Source: Candidatus Levilactobacillus faecigallinarum (GTDB taxonomy: Bacteria > Bacillota > Bacilli > Lactobacillales > Lactobacillaceae). From it: a stretch of 64,000 bases of DNA. Position 1 is the first letter of the stretch. Every line of letters begins with the position of its first letter. The notes below the pieces were generated by a model. The model worked only from the letters and a program-made list of their open reading frames with translations, ran no database searches and was not told where the DNA came from. The position numbers and the translations under genes are program-made. This document shows, one piece after another, positions 1 through 9,100 of the stretch. The stretch is from the NCBI GenBank assembly GCA_019113985.1, contig DXGJ01000062.1, positions 1 through 64,000 of the forward strand. Reading direction: 5' to 3'.

Positions 1-420
<420 letters not shown>

Positions 421-453
421 ACACACAGCGGACTGACAAAGGGGCCGATTTGC

Positions 454-1527
454 ATGGCAAAACGTTATTTAATTCTAGAAGACGGCTCGGCGTACGCTGG
501 CGAGGGCTTTGGTGCCGGTGCGACGACCAGCGGCGAAGTCATCTTTAACTTAGACCTACTGGGCTATCAGGAGACGGTGACCGACCAGATCTACCATAAT
601 CAAATCATTATTTTCGCCCAACCGGCGATCGGTAACGTCGGCATCAACCACGATAGCTATGAATCGATCCTGCCAACGGCCAAGGGAATGGTGGTTCGGG
701 ACCTGACCAATATCTCGACCAACCGCCTCTCCAAACTGTCGTTGGATGAATTCTTGCGACAACATAACATCCCCGGGGTCAGCGGCATCGACACCCGGGC
801 CCTGATTCGGAAGCTCCGCCAGGCGGGGCCGATGAAGGGCAGTATCGTTGACGTGGCCGACGCACACGCGTTCGACCAACTGAACGCCACGGTCCTGACC
901 AACCGGCAGGTCGATCAGGTCGCGACCCCCAAGCCGTATCCGAACCCAGATACCGGTAAAAACGTGGTGGTCATCGACTTTGGCCTGAAACACGGCATCT
1001 TGCGACAACTCTCGGCACGCAGTTGTAACGTCACGGTCTTACCGTGGACAGCGAGTGCTCAGGATGTTCTGAACCTGGACCCGGACGGCGTGCTGTTGTC
1101 GACCGGACCCGGGTCGCCCCTAGACTTGGGCGAGGGGGTCCTCGACATGATTCGTGAGGTCCAGGCGGAGATTCCACTGTTTGCGATTGGGTTGGGCCAC
1201 GAGCTCTTTGCCCTGGCGAACGGCGCGGAGTTGACCGCGTTGCCCGTGGAGTACCACGGAAGCAGTCACCCGATTCGCCGGATTATCACCAACGACGTTA
1301 TTTACGCGACCCAGGGTCAGGGGTATGCCGTGACGGCCAAGTCGATTGACAGAGACCGGCTGATTACGACCTACGTTGACCTGATCAACGGGACGGTTCA
1401 GGGGTTGCGCCACCGGGATTTCCCGGCCTTTTCGGTGCAATTTTTTGCGGACGGTGCCCCGGGTCCCCACGAGAGTCGCGATCTATTCGATGAATTTATG
1501 GAAGCGATGACGGCACGGGAGGGATAA
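454..1527 (+). CDS. CarA-like protein (carbamoyl-phosphate synthase small subunit fold) lacking the glutaminase triad
   Basis: The 357-aa product has the full CarA/PyrAA layout: an N-terminal small-subunit domain (LEDGSAYAGEGFG, GYQETVTDQIYHNQIIIF) and a class I amidotransferase domain from about residue 165. In active enzymes the nucleophile lies in G-I-C-L-G-H-Q; here the segment reads A-I-G246-L-G-H-E, so the Cys is Gly. The usual Q-Y-H-P-E near the C-terminus reads Q329-F-F331-A-D333, so the catalytic His and Glu are also gone. It should therefore not hydrolyse glutamine. The reading frame is intact and keeps the GC-rich codon use of its neighbours, which argues for a maintained function rather than decay. 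It lies 3 bp upstream of the CarB-like gene. Confidence 0.9.
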   Translation: MAKRYLILEDGSAYAGEGFGAGATTSGEVIFNLDLLGYQETVTDQIYHNQIIIFAQPAIGNVGINHDSYESILPTAKGMVVRDLTNISTNRLSKLSLDEFLRQHNIPGVSGIDTRALIRKLRQAGPMKGSIVDVADAHAFDQLNATVLTNRQVDQVATPKPYPNPDTGKNVVVIDFGLKHGILRQLSARSCNVTVLPWTASAQDVLNLDPDGVLLSTGPGSPLDLGEGVLDMIREVQAEIPLFAIGLGHELFALANGAELTALPVEYHGSSHPIRRIITNDVIYATQGQGYAVTAKSIDRDRLITTYVDLINGTVQGLRHRDFPAFSVQFFADGAPGPHESRDLFDEFMEAMTAREG

Positions 1528-1530
1528 GAC

Positions 1531-4101
1531 TTGCAGAGCTTGACGAATTTACAGAAGGTCTTAATCATCGGGAGTGGTCCGACAGAGATTGGTCACGAGA
1601 CCGAGCTGGACAGCGCGACCGTTCAGATTCTGACCGGGTTCAAAAAACACGGCGTCCGAACGCTGGTCATCGACAACAACCCGTTCTCGGTCGCCCTCGA
1701 AGAGATTCAACCCACGAATATGTACATCCAGGCCGTGACCACGGCCAACGTCCGGCACATTATTGAAAAAGACCAGCCGGACGCTATTTTACCAACTTTA
1801 GGGGGGCTTCAGGGAATTCGCATTGCCCAAGAGCTCCTAGAAAACGGTGACCTGGGACGGTTCGGCGTCCAGGTTCTGGGGATGCCCACGTCGACGTTGC
1901 GGCAGATTAATAATCCGGCCGACCTCAACGCGACACTACGGGAGATCAACGAACCGGTCATCGAGGCCCAAGTCGTCCAGACCGACGACGAGGCCTTGGG
2001 ATTGGTTGAAGCGATTGGTTTTCCGTTAATCGTGAAACCGGTCGCACCACGGGTGGACACCAACCGGACCATCTGTGAGAACGTCGACGACATGTTGGCA
2101 GCCTTAAACCAAGGCTTCCAGCAATCACGGTTCGACCAGTGCACGTTGGAACGTAGCGTGGTTGGTTATAAGGAGATTGAAATGGTCGCGCTCCGCGACG
2201 TGGCCGATACCAAGATTTTAATCAGTGGTCTGGAGGACGTCGATCCGATTGGGATTCACTCTGGCGACTCCATCGCCGTGACACCGCCGCAGACGCTGAC
2301 TGACCGCGAGTATCAGGACCTACGGGATGCGACCTTCCGGATTGCCACGGAACTGGGCATCGTCGGGGTCCTGCACGTGAACTTCGCGTTGAACCCGGCC
2401 AACCAGCACTTCTACGTGACCAAGCTAGCGCCGTATTTCACCCGGGGCGTTACGCTGGCGGCCCGAACCGTGGGCTACCCGATCTCATTGGTGACCGGAG
2501 CCCTGTTACTGGGTGAACGCTTGGTGGACATCAAGTTGCCCGGGAACTTCACCAAGCAGACCGCCATCATGGAACCAACCAGCGACCACGTGAGCGTTCG
2601 TATCCCGCTGTGGCCGTTCCAGGAAGTTCCCGACGCCGACCAGCATTTGGACACGGTGATGAAGGCGGTCGGCTCGACCGTCGGGATTGGCCGGTCGGTC
2701 GAGGAGGCCATGTTGAAGTCGGTCCGGAGCTCGCAGTTCTCGCCCCGTGACGTCCTGCCCTCCGTTAGTAACCTGACTGACAATGAGATGATTAGTCAGC
2801 TGATTCACCCACTGGCGAACCGGATTCTGGTGCTGATTGAAGCCCTTCGACGCGGATACTCGCCGGAGGAACTCAGTGAGCTGACCAAGATCGATCCCTT
2901 TTATTTCGTGAAGCTCCAACACTTGTTGACTATTGAGCACGAAATCACGGAGAATCCGCGTGACGTTGAAACGTTGCGGCGGGCCCGGTATTACGGGTTC
3001 GGCGACGGGATGATTGCCCGCATCTGGCAGACCGATACGGCAACGATTCGGGCCTTATCCGCCGAGGCGAAGATTCGCCCGACCTATAAGATGATCGAAC
3101 CGACCGCCGGCGAGTTTCCGGAGGACCTGAGTGGCTACTACAGCACGTTTGAGGACGAAAATGAGAGCCAATCGCTGGGCGACCGGACCGCCTTAGTATT
3201 AGGCCGGGGCGGCAACCAGTTAGGGCCTAACTCGGCGGCGGAGTACTTTACCACCGAGATGCTCAAGCAGCTCAAGCGGGCGGGGTATCACACCATCTTA
3301 ATGAACACCAACCCAAACGCTGTGAGCGTGGCCCCGGAGTTCTCCGACAAGCAGTACGTGGATCCGATTCAACTGGGGGATGTGCTCAACGTCATTAGCG
3401 TTGAGCACCCGGACATCGTCATCGTGCCAGGCAACCGGCATTACCTGACCCGTGAGCTGAAAAAGCTCGACCTGAACTTACACGTCTTACCGCCGGATCA
3501 AGAAACGGATGAACCGGCGCCCAAGCAGGCGACGATTGGTGTCAGCCTGTTCGTCAACGGCCAGCAGAAGATTGCGGTTGGGGTGATGGACATGATTGCG
3601 CCGGGGATGAACAAGTCTCTAGCGCAGGTCACGGCCTTCCGGATGCCCGCCGAGTTGCCTAAGGCCAAGCGCCTAAACTTGGTCGAAATGGCCAAGCAGG
3701 CGGTCAGCGAGCGGCAGATGACGGGGATGGTCCAGATTCTATTTGCCCCCAAGGGTGAGACCAAGCAACTAGCCGTGGTCGGCGTGCGGCCGACGCGGTT
3801 GACCGAGATGGCCTTCTTGAGCAAGGTCACTGGGATCAACTGGGTCCGCATGCTGACGCGGCAACACATTGGCACGCTGGATGAGGACGAGTTGACGGCC
3901 ATCAAGGTGGACGTCAACAGTACCCGGGTCGCGCTAATGAACGCGGCCTTCCCGTTCCGGCAATTGCATGTTCTGAACCGGCCGGGATCGACCGATCAGG
4001 AAGTTGGGGCCACGATTGCCTTTGGCTCCAGCGAGGCGTTGACACTGACCAACCTCAGTGATACCGCGGAACTGGATCAGATTATTAATCGGACGATTTA
4101 A
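1531..4101 (+). CDS. CarB-like protein (degenerate carbamoyl-phosphate synthase large subunit, shortened)
   Basis: The 856-aa product starts at TTG, 3 bp after the CarA-like stop. It aligns by eye with the large subunit of carbamoyl-phosphate synthase: first pre-ATP-grasp and ATP-grasp region (residues 1-400), oligomerisation region (400-545, with IDPFYFVKLQHL), and a second pre-ATP-grasp domain (550-655, FEDENES then VLGRGGNQLG). Real CarB is about 1060 aa; here the second ATP-grasp part and the allosteric domain are shortened. Conserved sites are altered: the metal-binding E-V-N-P-R reads K298-L-A300-P-Y, and GSGPIIIGQAAEFD reads GSGPTEIGHETELD. It is unlikely to be an active synthase. With the triad-less CarA-like protein it may form a non-catalytic complex with a regulatory or binding role. 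Confidence 0.87.
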   Translation: MQSLTNLQKVLIIGSGPTEIGHETELDSATVQILTGFKKHGVRTLVIDNNPFSVALEEIQPTNMYIQAVTTANVRHIIEKDQPDAILPTLGGLQGIRIAQELLENGDLGRFGVQVLGMPTSTLRQINNPADLNATLREINEPVIEAQVVQTDDEALGLVEAIGFPLIVKPVAPRVDTNRTICENVDDMLAALNQGFQQSRFDQCTLERSVVGYKEIEMVALRDVADTKILISGLEDVDPIGIHSGDSIAVTPPQTLTDREYQDLRDATFRIATELGIVGVLHVNFALNPANQHFYVTKLAPYFTRGVTLAARTVGYPISLVTGALLLGERLVDIKLPGNFTKQTAIMEPTSDHVSVRIPLWPFQEVPDADQHLDTVMKAVGSTVGIGRSVEEAMLKSVRSSQFSPRDVLPSVSNLTDNEMISQLIHPLANRILVLIEALRRGYSPEELSELTKIDPFYFVKLQHLLTIEHEITENPRDVETLRRARYYGFGDGMIARIWQTDTATIRALSAEAKIRPTYKMIEPTAGEFPEDLSGYYSTFEDENESQSLGDRTALVLGRGGNQLGPNSAAEYFTTEMLKQLKRAGYHTILMNTNPNAVSVAPEFSDKQYVDPIQLGDVLNVISVEHPDIVIVPGNRHYLTRELKKLDLNLHVLPPDQETDEPAPKQATIGVSLFVNGQQKIAVGVMDMIAPGMNKSLAQVTAFRMPAELPKAKRLNLVEMAKQAVSERQMTGMVQILFAPKGETKQLAVVGVRPTRLTEMAFLSKVTGINWVRMLTRQHIGTLDEDELTAIKVDVNSTRVALMNAAFPFRQLHVLNRPGSTDQEVGATIAFGSSEALTLTNLSDTAELDQIINRTI

Positions 4102-4105
4102 ACCC

Positions 4106-4160
4106 AAAACGACCAGTCTGGTCATCCGGCGTCACGTCGGAGACTAGGCTGGTCGTTTTT
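4106..4160. terminator. Bidirectional terminator between the car-like operon and the convergent oxidoreductase gene
   Basis: Inverted repeat AAAACGACCAG / CTGGTCGTTTT with a T-run on the plus strand and a matching A-run for the minus strand. It lies between two convergent genes and could end both transcripts. Confidence 0.8.
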
Positions 4161-4185
4161 GGATTGGCAAATTGGCGCGTTTGCT

Positions 4186-4827
4186 TTATAGGGGTGCCCC
4201 GTTGGAAACGGACAGGCTCTGGTTGTGGTACTGGTCCTGAAACAGAGCGTTCGCCGCGGCCCGGGCGAAGGTTGACCGGTTGATGTCGAATTCGGCGGGG
4301 CCAATCTTACGATAATCCGGGAGGTGGGTAATCAGTTGGGTCTCGGGCCCGTTTTGAATCAGACCCGGTCGGAAGATGGTGTAGGCGATGCCGGACGCCG
4401 CGTAAAGGTCGGGCTTACGGAGCTGTTCTTTGGTGTAGCCGGGATACATAAAGCGCACGGCGGATAGGTAGGGCCTCAGGCCGGACTGATATTCGCCGTA
4501 GATGCCTCCGGCGGAGATGTCGACGATGTGTTCGATGGACGCTTGGGTGGTCTGAATAGCGCTGAGCAGGGCCGAGACACTATTGCCGGTCCCGGTGCCG
4601 CCAACCGCCGTGTAGACGTGGGTCACGTTGTCCAGGGCCGGAATCAGGTCCGTGGCGGTATTGGCGTCGCCGGTGAAGATAGGAAACGCGGTACGTTGGT
4701 CGGCGGGTAACTTCGCCGGGTTGCGAACGAACAGCTTGATGGCTGTGTCAGGATAATCAGTCTGCAGCAGTTGGATAAAGGCTTGTGCGGTGGGTGAGGT
4801 GGCGCCTAAGACTAAAACGGTTTTCAA
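4186..4827 (-). CDS. NAD(P)-binding oxidoreductase, NmrA/atypical SDR family
   Basis: The 213-aa product has an N-terminal Rossmann motif (VLVLGATSPTAQAF, glycine-rich loop at residues 8-12) and the general layout of atypical short-chain dehydrogenases (NmrA/YwnB-like), which bind NAD(P)H and often act in redox sensing or as small reductases. The start is TTG at 4827, overlapping the TGA stop of the MerR gene (TTGA), with AAAGGGAG about 10 nt upstream. Translation is probably coupled to MerR. The pair is transcribed from the MerR-type promoter at 5247-5277. The substrate cannot be read from the sequence. Confidence 0.85.
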   Translation of the reverse strand: MKTVLVLGATSPTAQAFIQLLQTDYPDTAIKLFVRNPAKLPADQRTAFPIFTGDANTATDLIPALDNVTHVYTAVGGTGTGNSVSALLSAIQTTQASIEHIVDISAGGIYGEYQSGLRPYLSAVRFMYPGYTKEQLRKPDLYAASGIAYTIFRPGLIQNGPETQLITHLPDYRKIGPAEFDINRSTFARAAANALFQDQYHNQSLSVSNGAPL

Positions 4828-5213
4828 TTTTTGTGTGCTCCCTTTTCAATGGTGTCGTAATCGTCTAGAAACTGCTGGATAAAGTCAATCTGGTCACGAA
4901 TCTCGGCTTGCTTGTGCTTCAGGGTGGTTAGGTGATCACTGAGAATCGTGCGGCGTTGTTCGATGGTTGCCGGTTTGCCGATCAGGACCAGGTCGGTGAT
5001 TCGCCGCAGGTCTTTGAGGGACATCCCGGAGGCCGCAAAGATTTTGACTTGCTGTAACCAGGCCACGTTTTCCGGCGTAAATTGCCGGTAACCGTTTGGC
5101 GCACGGTGGAGGGTGGGGATGAGGCCCAGGTGGTCGTAGTATTGAATCTGTGAGACGCTCATGCCCACCAGCGTGGCGACTTGTTTGGTGGTGTAGGTTG
5201 TGGGTGCAGTCAT
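4824..5213 (-). CDS. MerR family transcriptional regulator
   Basis: Starting at ATG 5213 (GAGGAG 8-9 nt upstream), the product is 129 aa. An N-terminal winged helix-turn-helix of MerR type (TTKQVATLVGMSVSQIQYYDHLGLI, then RQFTPENVAWLQQVKIFAASGMSLKDLR) is followed by a C-terminal coiled coil. No cysteine cluster for metal binding is visible, so the effector is unknown. A longer reading frame extends upstream to 5381, but it crosses the promoter and lacks a ribosome binding site, so the shorter start is preferred. It probably controls its own promoter and the downstream oxidoreductase. Confidence 0.9.
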   Translation of the reverse strand: MTAPTTYTTKQVATLVGMSVSQIQYYDHLGLIPTLHRAPNGYRQFTPENVAWLQQVKIFAASGMSLKDLRRITDLVLIGKPATIEQRRTILSDHLTTLKHKQAEIRDQIDFIQQFLDDYDTIEKGAHKN

Positions 5214-5246
5214 GGTTTTTACTCCTCTCCGAATCAACAAGTCAGA

Positions 5247-5277
5247 ATTATAGACTATCAAGCTAACTTGATAGCAA
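5247..5277 (-). promoter_or_regulatory. MerR-type promoter with 19-bp spacer and central operator
   Basis: On the minus strand the -35 is TTGCTA (5277-5272) and the -10 is TATAAT (5252-5247), separated by 19 bp instead of the usual 17. Within the promoter lies a perfect dyad CTATCAAG / CTTGATAG (5255-5262 and 5267-5274). An overlong spacer over a dyad is the hallmark of promoters that MerR proteins activate by twisting the DNA. Confidence 0.88.
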
Positions 5278-5379
5278 GCGATTTCTTCAATATTTTTAAA
5301 AGTTACTTGCGAATCAGCTAAGGTGGGGAATCGGCTCGCCTGGGGGATGTTGCGACACACAAAATTAATTGTATCCAGC

Positions 5380-5421
5380 AAAAAGGCACCGTCTCGGTAT
5401 TTATGAGACGGTGCCTTTTTT
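5380..5421. terminator. Strong bidirectional-looking terminator downstream of rqcH
   Basis: A 16-bp inverted repeat (AAAAAGGCACCGTCTC / GAGACGGTGCCTTTTT) with a 9-nt loop, immediately downstream of the rqcH stop on the minus strand. Confidence 0.85.
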
Positions 5422-5437
5422 AGCTGTAGCTTACAAG

Positions 5438-7153
5438 CTACTTGTTGTTAGCCGTTAATTGGTCCACCAGGTCGCTCTCAGGGGTCACGAAGACCGTCTT
5501 TTGACCGGTAAAAATGACGAACCCGGGTTTAGCCCCGTTCGGCTTATGGAGTCGCTTGACTGGCACATAATCGACCGGTACGGTACTAGAGCTCCGAGCC
5601 TTAGAGAAGTAAGCGGCTAGGTTGGCTGCCTCCATGATGGTCTGCTCACTCGGGGCGTCATCGTGAATGATCACGTGGGAGCCCGGCATATCCTTCACGT
5701 GCAACCAAATGTCGGTCCGCTTAGCCGTGTGCAGGCTGAGCTTATCGTTTTGCAGGTTGTTTTTCCCGACGGAGATCTTGGTGCCATCGCTGGCCGTGAA
5801 CTGGTCGGGCTGGCTGATTTTTTGCTTGCGCTTCTTCTTGGACTTCTTCATGTGGTCGTGGTCGCGCAGGTAACCGCCTTGTTGCAGTTCCAAGCGAATA
5901 TCGATCAGGTCCTTGGGTGCGGCCAGTTCGATTTGAGCCATGATGTTTTCGAAGTAGTCCACGTTGGCCTGAGTCTGGGCCAGCTGTTCGGTGACGTAAA
6001 CCACCGCGTTCTTGGCCTTTTGGTACCGTTTGAAATACTTCTGGGCGTTTTGGTTCGGCGAGAGCTGGTTTGAGAGCGCAATCTTCAGAGGCTTTTCGTT
6101 GTCGTAGAAGTTTGGCAGTGTGACCGTGGTGTCGCCGCGGTTGACCTGATAAAGGTAGGTGGTCAACACCTCGCCCTTGATGCGGTACTCGTCGGCGTTT
6201 TCCGTTTCGGCCATGGTCTTCTGAAGCTTCTTGTACTTGTTGCGATTCTTCTTCAGCTCATTACGGACCACTCGAATTAGGACACTACCCTGTTGCTGGA
6301 CCCGGTCGCGTTCGGCCTTGTCCTGGTAGTAAGCGTCGAGCAAGGCACTGAGGGTCTCCGCCGACTGGTGTTTACCGTCGGTGGGGTACGGAAAGGCCGT
6401 AAAACTGGTCTTGTTCTTCGCGGAAACGGTCAGCGTCGGCTGGGGCGCATCGAAGCCGGCGAAGAAGGCCTTGAAGTGTTCAGTGGCGTCACCCGGCGTG
6501 TGCAGGGCTTCGGCCAAGGCGGCAGCCGTATCCTTGCCTAACCCTTGGTATTGGGTCTGCAGGGTGTGGGCCAGCACTTCCTGATTGGGGAAGTCGCGGA
6601 TGGTTGCCGCCAGGTCGGCTCGGGGGCCGTCAAACGGGTTGGCCAGATCTTGCTTTGGTGGCGTGATGTACTGGGCACCGGGCAATAGAAGCCGGTAGCG
6701 GTTCTGGTCGGAACCAACATGCTTGATGGCGTCGAGAATCTTACCACTAGCCTGGTCGACCAAGATGACGTTACTGTGTCGCGCCATAATTTCAATAATC
6801 AGGTGAAGCTCCTGTTGGTCGCCCAACTCGTTGCGGGCGGTGAAGTGGAGATGGACCACTCGGTCGTTAGCGGCCTGGGTGACGTCCTTAAGAATGGCGC
6901 CTTGCAGGTACTTCCGGAGAATCATGGTGAAGTTGGTAGGGACGGCGGGATTAACGTAAGGAATCTGCGTAATCTGAATCCGGGCGTACGTCGGATTGGC
7001 CGAGAGGAGAATGGGGTTGTTATGCCCGTTGGCCCGAACGGTCAGCACGATTTCGTTGGCGTAGGGTTGGTTGATTTTACTGACCCGGCCGGTCGCGACC
7101 GTCTGACTGAGCTCGTGGACCATTGCGTGGGTGAAGGATCCATCAAAGGACAT
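5438..7153 (-). CDS. rqcH: RqcH, NFACT-domain ribosome quality-control factor (Rqc2/FbpA family)
   Basis: The 571-aa product has the NFACT-N domain at the N-terminus (MSFDGSFTHAMVHELSQTV; RKYLQGAILKDV; IEIMARHSNVILVD), a central coiled coil (about residues 290-420) and the NFACT-R domain (ISVGKNNLQNDKL; DIWLHVKDMPGSHVII) near the C-terminus. RqcH binds stalled 50S-peptidyl-tRNA complexes and recruits tRNA-Ala to add degradation-marking alanine tails; the family was earlier named fibronectin-binding protein A. The start at 7153 (AAAGGTG upstream) matches the family N-terminus; the 17 extra codons of the open frame upstream do not. A terminator follows the gene. Confidence 0.93.
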   Translation of the reverse strand: MSFDGSFTHAMVHELSQTVATGRVSKINQPYANEIVLTVRANGHNNPILLSANPTYARIQITQIPYVNPAVPTNFTMILRKYLQGAILKDVTQAANDRVVHLHFTARNELGDQQELHLIIEIMARHSNVILVDQASGKILDAIKHVGSDQNRYRLLLPGAQYITPPKQDLANPFDGPRADLAATIRDFPNQEVLAHTLQTQYQGLGKDTAAALAEALHTPGDATEHFKAFFAGFDAPQPTLTVSAKNKTSFTAFPYPTDGKHQSAETLSALLDAYYQDKAERDRVQQQGSVLIRVVRNELKKNRNKYKKLQKTMAETENADEYRIKGEVLTTYLYQVNRGDTTVTLPNFYDNEKPLKIALSNQLSPNQNAQKYFKRYQKAKNAVVYVTEQLAQTQANVDYFENIMAQIELAAPKDLIDIRLELQQGGYLRDHDHMKKSKKKRKQKISQPDQFTASDGTKISVGKNNLQNDKLSLHTAKRTDIWLHVKDMPGSHVIIHDDAPSEQTIMEAANLAAYFSKARSSSTVPVDYVPVKRLHKPNGAKPGFVIFTGQKTVFVTPESDLVDQLTANNK

Positions 7154-7277
7154 GGAATCACACCTTTCATTTAGAATTTTATTATATTCGGAAAAAGACA
7201 ACACAACTAAGAGTATAACGATTCAGGGGTGGATGTGCAAAGAAGTTTCCTCGCAACTTTTCTGGACAAAAACGTTA

Positions 7278-7319
7278 CACAATTGTGACTTGTGGGGGAC
7301 AATTGCACCGTTGTATAAT
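7278..7319 (+). promoter_or_regulatory. Promoter and probable MarR operator upstream of the MarR gene
   Basis: The -10 TATAAT (7314-7319) is preceded 18 bp upstream by TTGTGG (7290-7295). A perfect palindrome CACAATTGTG (7278-7287) and a second ACAATTG half-site (7299-7305) overlap the promoter, as expected for an autorepressing MarR protein. Confidence 0.7.
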
Positions 7320-7343
7320 GCAACTAAAGGAGTGAGGGCAAAC

Positions 7344-7775
7344 ATGAAATCAAGTTTGGCAGCGTTATTAACGGTTACCAAAGCGCAACAAGCGTTACTG
7401 CGGCAACTGACGCGGCAGTATCACCTGACTATCGCGGAGTGGCAGTTGTTAGACTACATCGGTGGTGGGGCCAACACCCAGGAGTCACTCGCTCAGCAGA
7501 CCCGACTCGATACGTCGACCCTGAGTCGCCAGCTCAAGGGATTGGTGACCAAGGAATTAATCAGTAAGGAGGCCGTGGGGCGCGACAAACGCCAGCTGAT
7601 CTATACGATCACCGAGCAGGGGGCGGCAACGGCGGCGGCCATGAACACGGCTTTCGAGGAGCTGTCCGACCAGATTTTTGAGCACTGGTCACCCGACGAG
7701 CGCAACCTTTTGCAGATTCTCTTGAACCGGTTGGCCAAGAGCATGGACCGGCAGCGCAACCTTTCGTCAAAGTGA
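7344..7775 (+). CDS. MarR family transcriptional regulator
   Basis: Using ATG 7344 (AAAGGAG 9 nt upstream) the protein is 143 aa, the normal MarR length. The winged helix-turn-helix is visible: LTIAEWQLLDYIGGGANTQ, LAQQTRLDTSTLSRQLKGL, then the wing GRDKRQLIYTITEQG. MarR proteins are dimeric repressors released by small phenolic or other ligands. The gene is 14 bp upstream of a phosphodiesterase gene and probably represses itself, that gene and the MFS gene. The promoter and palindrome at 7278-7319 exclude the longer upstream start. Confidence 0.92.
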   Translation: MKSSLAALLTVTKAQQALLRQLTRQYHLTIAEWQLLDYIGGGANTQESLAQQTRLDTSTLSRQLKGLVTKELISKEAVGRDKRQLIYTITEQGAATAAAMNTAFEELSDQIFEHWSPDERNLLQILLNRLAKSMDRQRNLSSK

Positions 7776-7789
7776 TAAATAAGGAGTGA

Positions 7790-9100
7790 ATGATCATCGC
7801 GCAACGTTTAATTGTTATTTCTTTAGATGCTATGGGTAGTCGGGACTTAGATGAACATCTCGACGAGCTACCCAATTTACGGCGATTAGTGGTCACGGGG
7901 ACCCGTGTGCGCCAGGTGCGGGGCATTTACCCCACGTTGACCTATCCGTCCCATACCACGATTATTACGGGGCAATATCCCCGCGAACACGGTATCGTGA
8001 ATAATACCAAGCTCCAGCCCCAGCGCAAGTCGCCGGACTGGTACTGGTACCAACGCGATGTCCAGGTGCCGACGCTGTATGATTTAGTGCGTCAGCAGCA
8101 CCAGAAGACGGCGGCCTTCCTTTGGCCGGTCACGGCGGGGAGTAAGATTACCTATAATCTAGCGGAAATCTTTCCGAACCGCATCTGGACCAACCAGGTA
8201 CTGGTTTCGTTGAAGGCTAGCAGCCCGGCGTTTCTGTTACGAATGAACCAGAAGTATGGTCACTTGCGACGGGGCATCCAGCAGCCCGAGTTGGACGACT
8301 TCATCACGGCTTGTGCGGTCGATACGATTACCCACAAAAAGCCACAGCTGACCCTGATTCACCTGGTCGACATGGACAGCATGCGGCACCGCTATGGCGT
8401 CCGGTCGGACGAGGCCATGGCGGCCCTGCGTCGGTTGGATACACGGGTCGGTGAGTTGATCGACGCGACCATCGCGGCCGGGACCTTCGCCGAGACCAAC
8501 TTCGCGGTCCTGGGCGACCACTACCAGATCAACGTGGACCGCATGATTCACCTGAACCAGGCGTTCGCCGACCGGGGGTGGTTAACACCAACGCCTGAAG
8601 GAACAGTCAAGCCCGATTGGCACGTGCTGGCGAAGTCCTGCGACGGCTGTACCTACGTTTATACCCGGAACTTTGCGGACACCCAGAATCTGAAGCAGCT
8701 GATGCTGGACACGGCTGGTGTGGTCAGTGTTATTGATGGGCGGGCGGCCGCCAAGCGCGGGGCCGACCCCCATTGCCAGTTCATGGTCGAGGCGGCGGAA
8801 GGCTACTACTTCACCGATGAGACCAACCGACCCAGCGTCGTTGAGCCAGTCGACCCGGCCAGCCTGGGGACCCCGGACCGCTACCATGGCGTTCACGGGT
8901 ACGACCCGGATAAGCCCGACTACTTCACGACCCTGGTGTTAAGTGGTCCGGCCATCAAGGGCGGCCACACCATTGACCACGCGGAACTGGTTGACGAGGC
9001 GCCGACGTTTGCCCACCTGTTGGGCGTTCAGTTCCCCGAACCATTGCCCGGGCACGCCCTAACGGATGCCCTTAAGGGGGACACCAATGAAGTTCAATAA
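7790..9100 (+). CDS. Alkaline phosphatase superfamily protein, nucleotide pyrophosphatase/phosphodiesterase type
   Basis: The 436-aa product carries the metal-binding start VISLDAMGSRD and the nucleophile region YPTLTYPSHTTIITGQYPREHGI typical of type I phosphodiesterase/nucleotide pyrophosphatases. Later metal ligands appear in LIHLVDMDSMRHRYG, VLGDHYQ and YHGVHGYDPDKPDY. No signal peptide is evident, so it probably acts in the cytoplasm on a phosphodiester or phosphonate substrate. It sits between the MarR regulator (14 bp) and the MFS gene, whose start overlaps its 3' end, so the three probably form one operon. The start has GGAG nearby (AAGGAGTGAATG). Confidence 0.85.
   Translation: MIIAQRLIVISLDAMGSRDLDEHLDELPNLRRLVVTGTRVRQVRGIYPTLTYPSHTTIITGQYPREHGIVNNTKLQPQRKSPDWYWYQRDVQVPTLYDLVRQQHQKTAAFLWPVTAGSKITYNLAEIFPNRIWTNQVLVSLKASSPAFLLRMNQKYGHLRRGIQQPELDDFITACAVDTITHKKPQLTLIHLVDMDSMRHRYGVRSDEAMAALRRLDTRVGELIDATIAAGTFAETNFAVLGDHYQINVDRMIHLNQAFADRGWLTPTPEGTVKPDWHVLAKSCDGCTYVYTRNFADTQNLKQLMLDTAGVVSVIDGRAAAKRGADPHCQFMVEAAEGYYFTDETNRPSVVEPVDPASLGTPDRYHGVHGYDPDKPDYFTTLVLSGPAIKGGHTIDHAELVDEAPTFAHLLGVQFPEPLPGHALTDALKGDTNEVQ

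Noticed and set aside
4122-4304. Minus-strand frame of 60 aa overlapping the 4106-4160 terminator
   Set aside because: It runs through the terminator and the 3' end of the oxidoreductase gene in another frame.
5663-6073. 136-aa plus-strand frame inside rqcH
   Set aside because: Antisense shadow caused by GC-rich codons; no ribosome site or recognisable domain.
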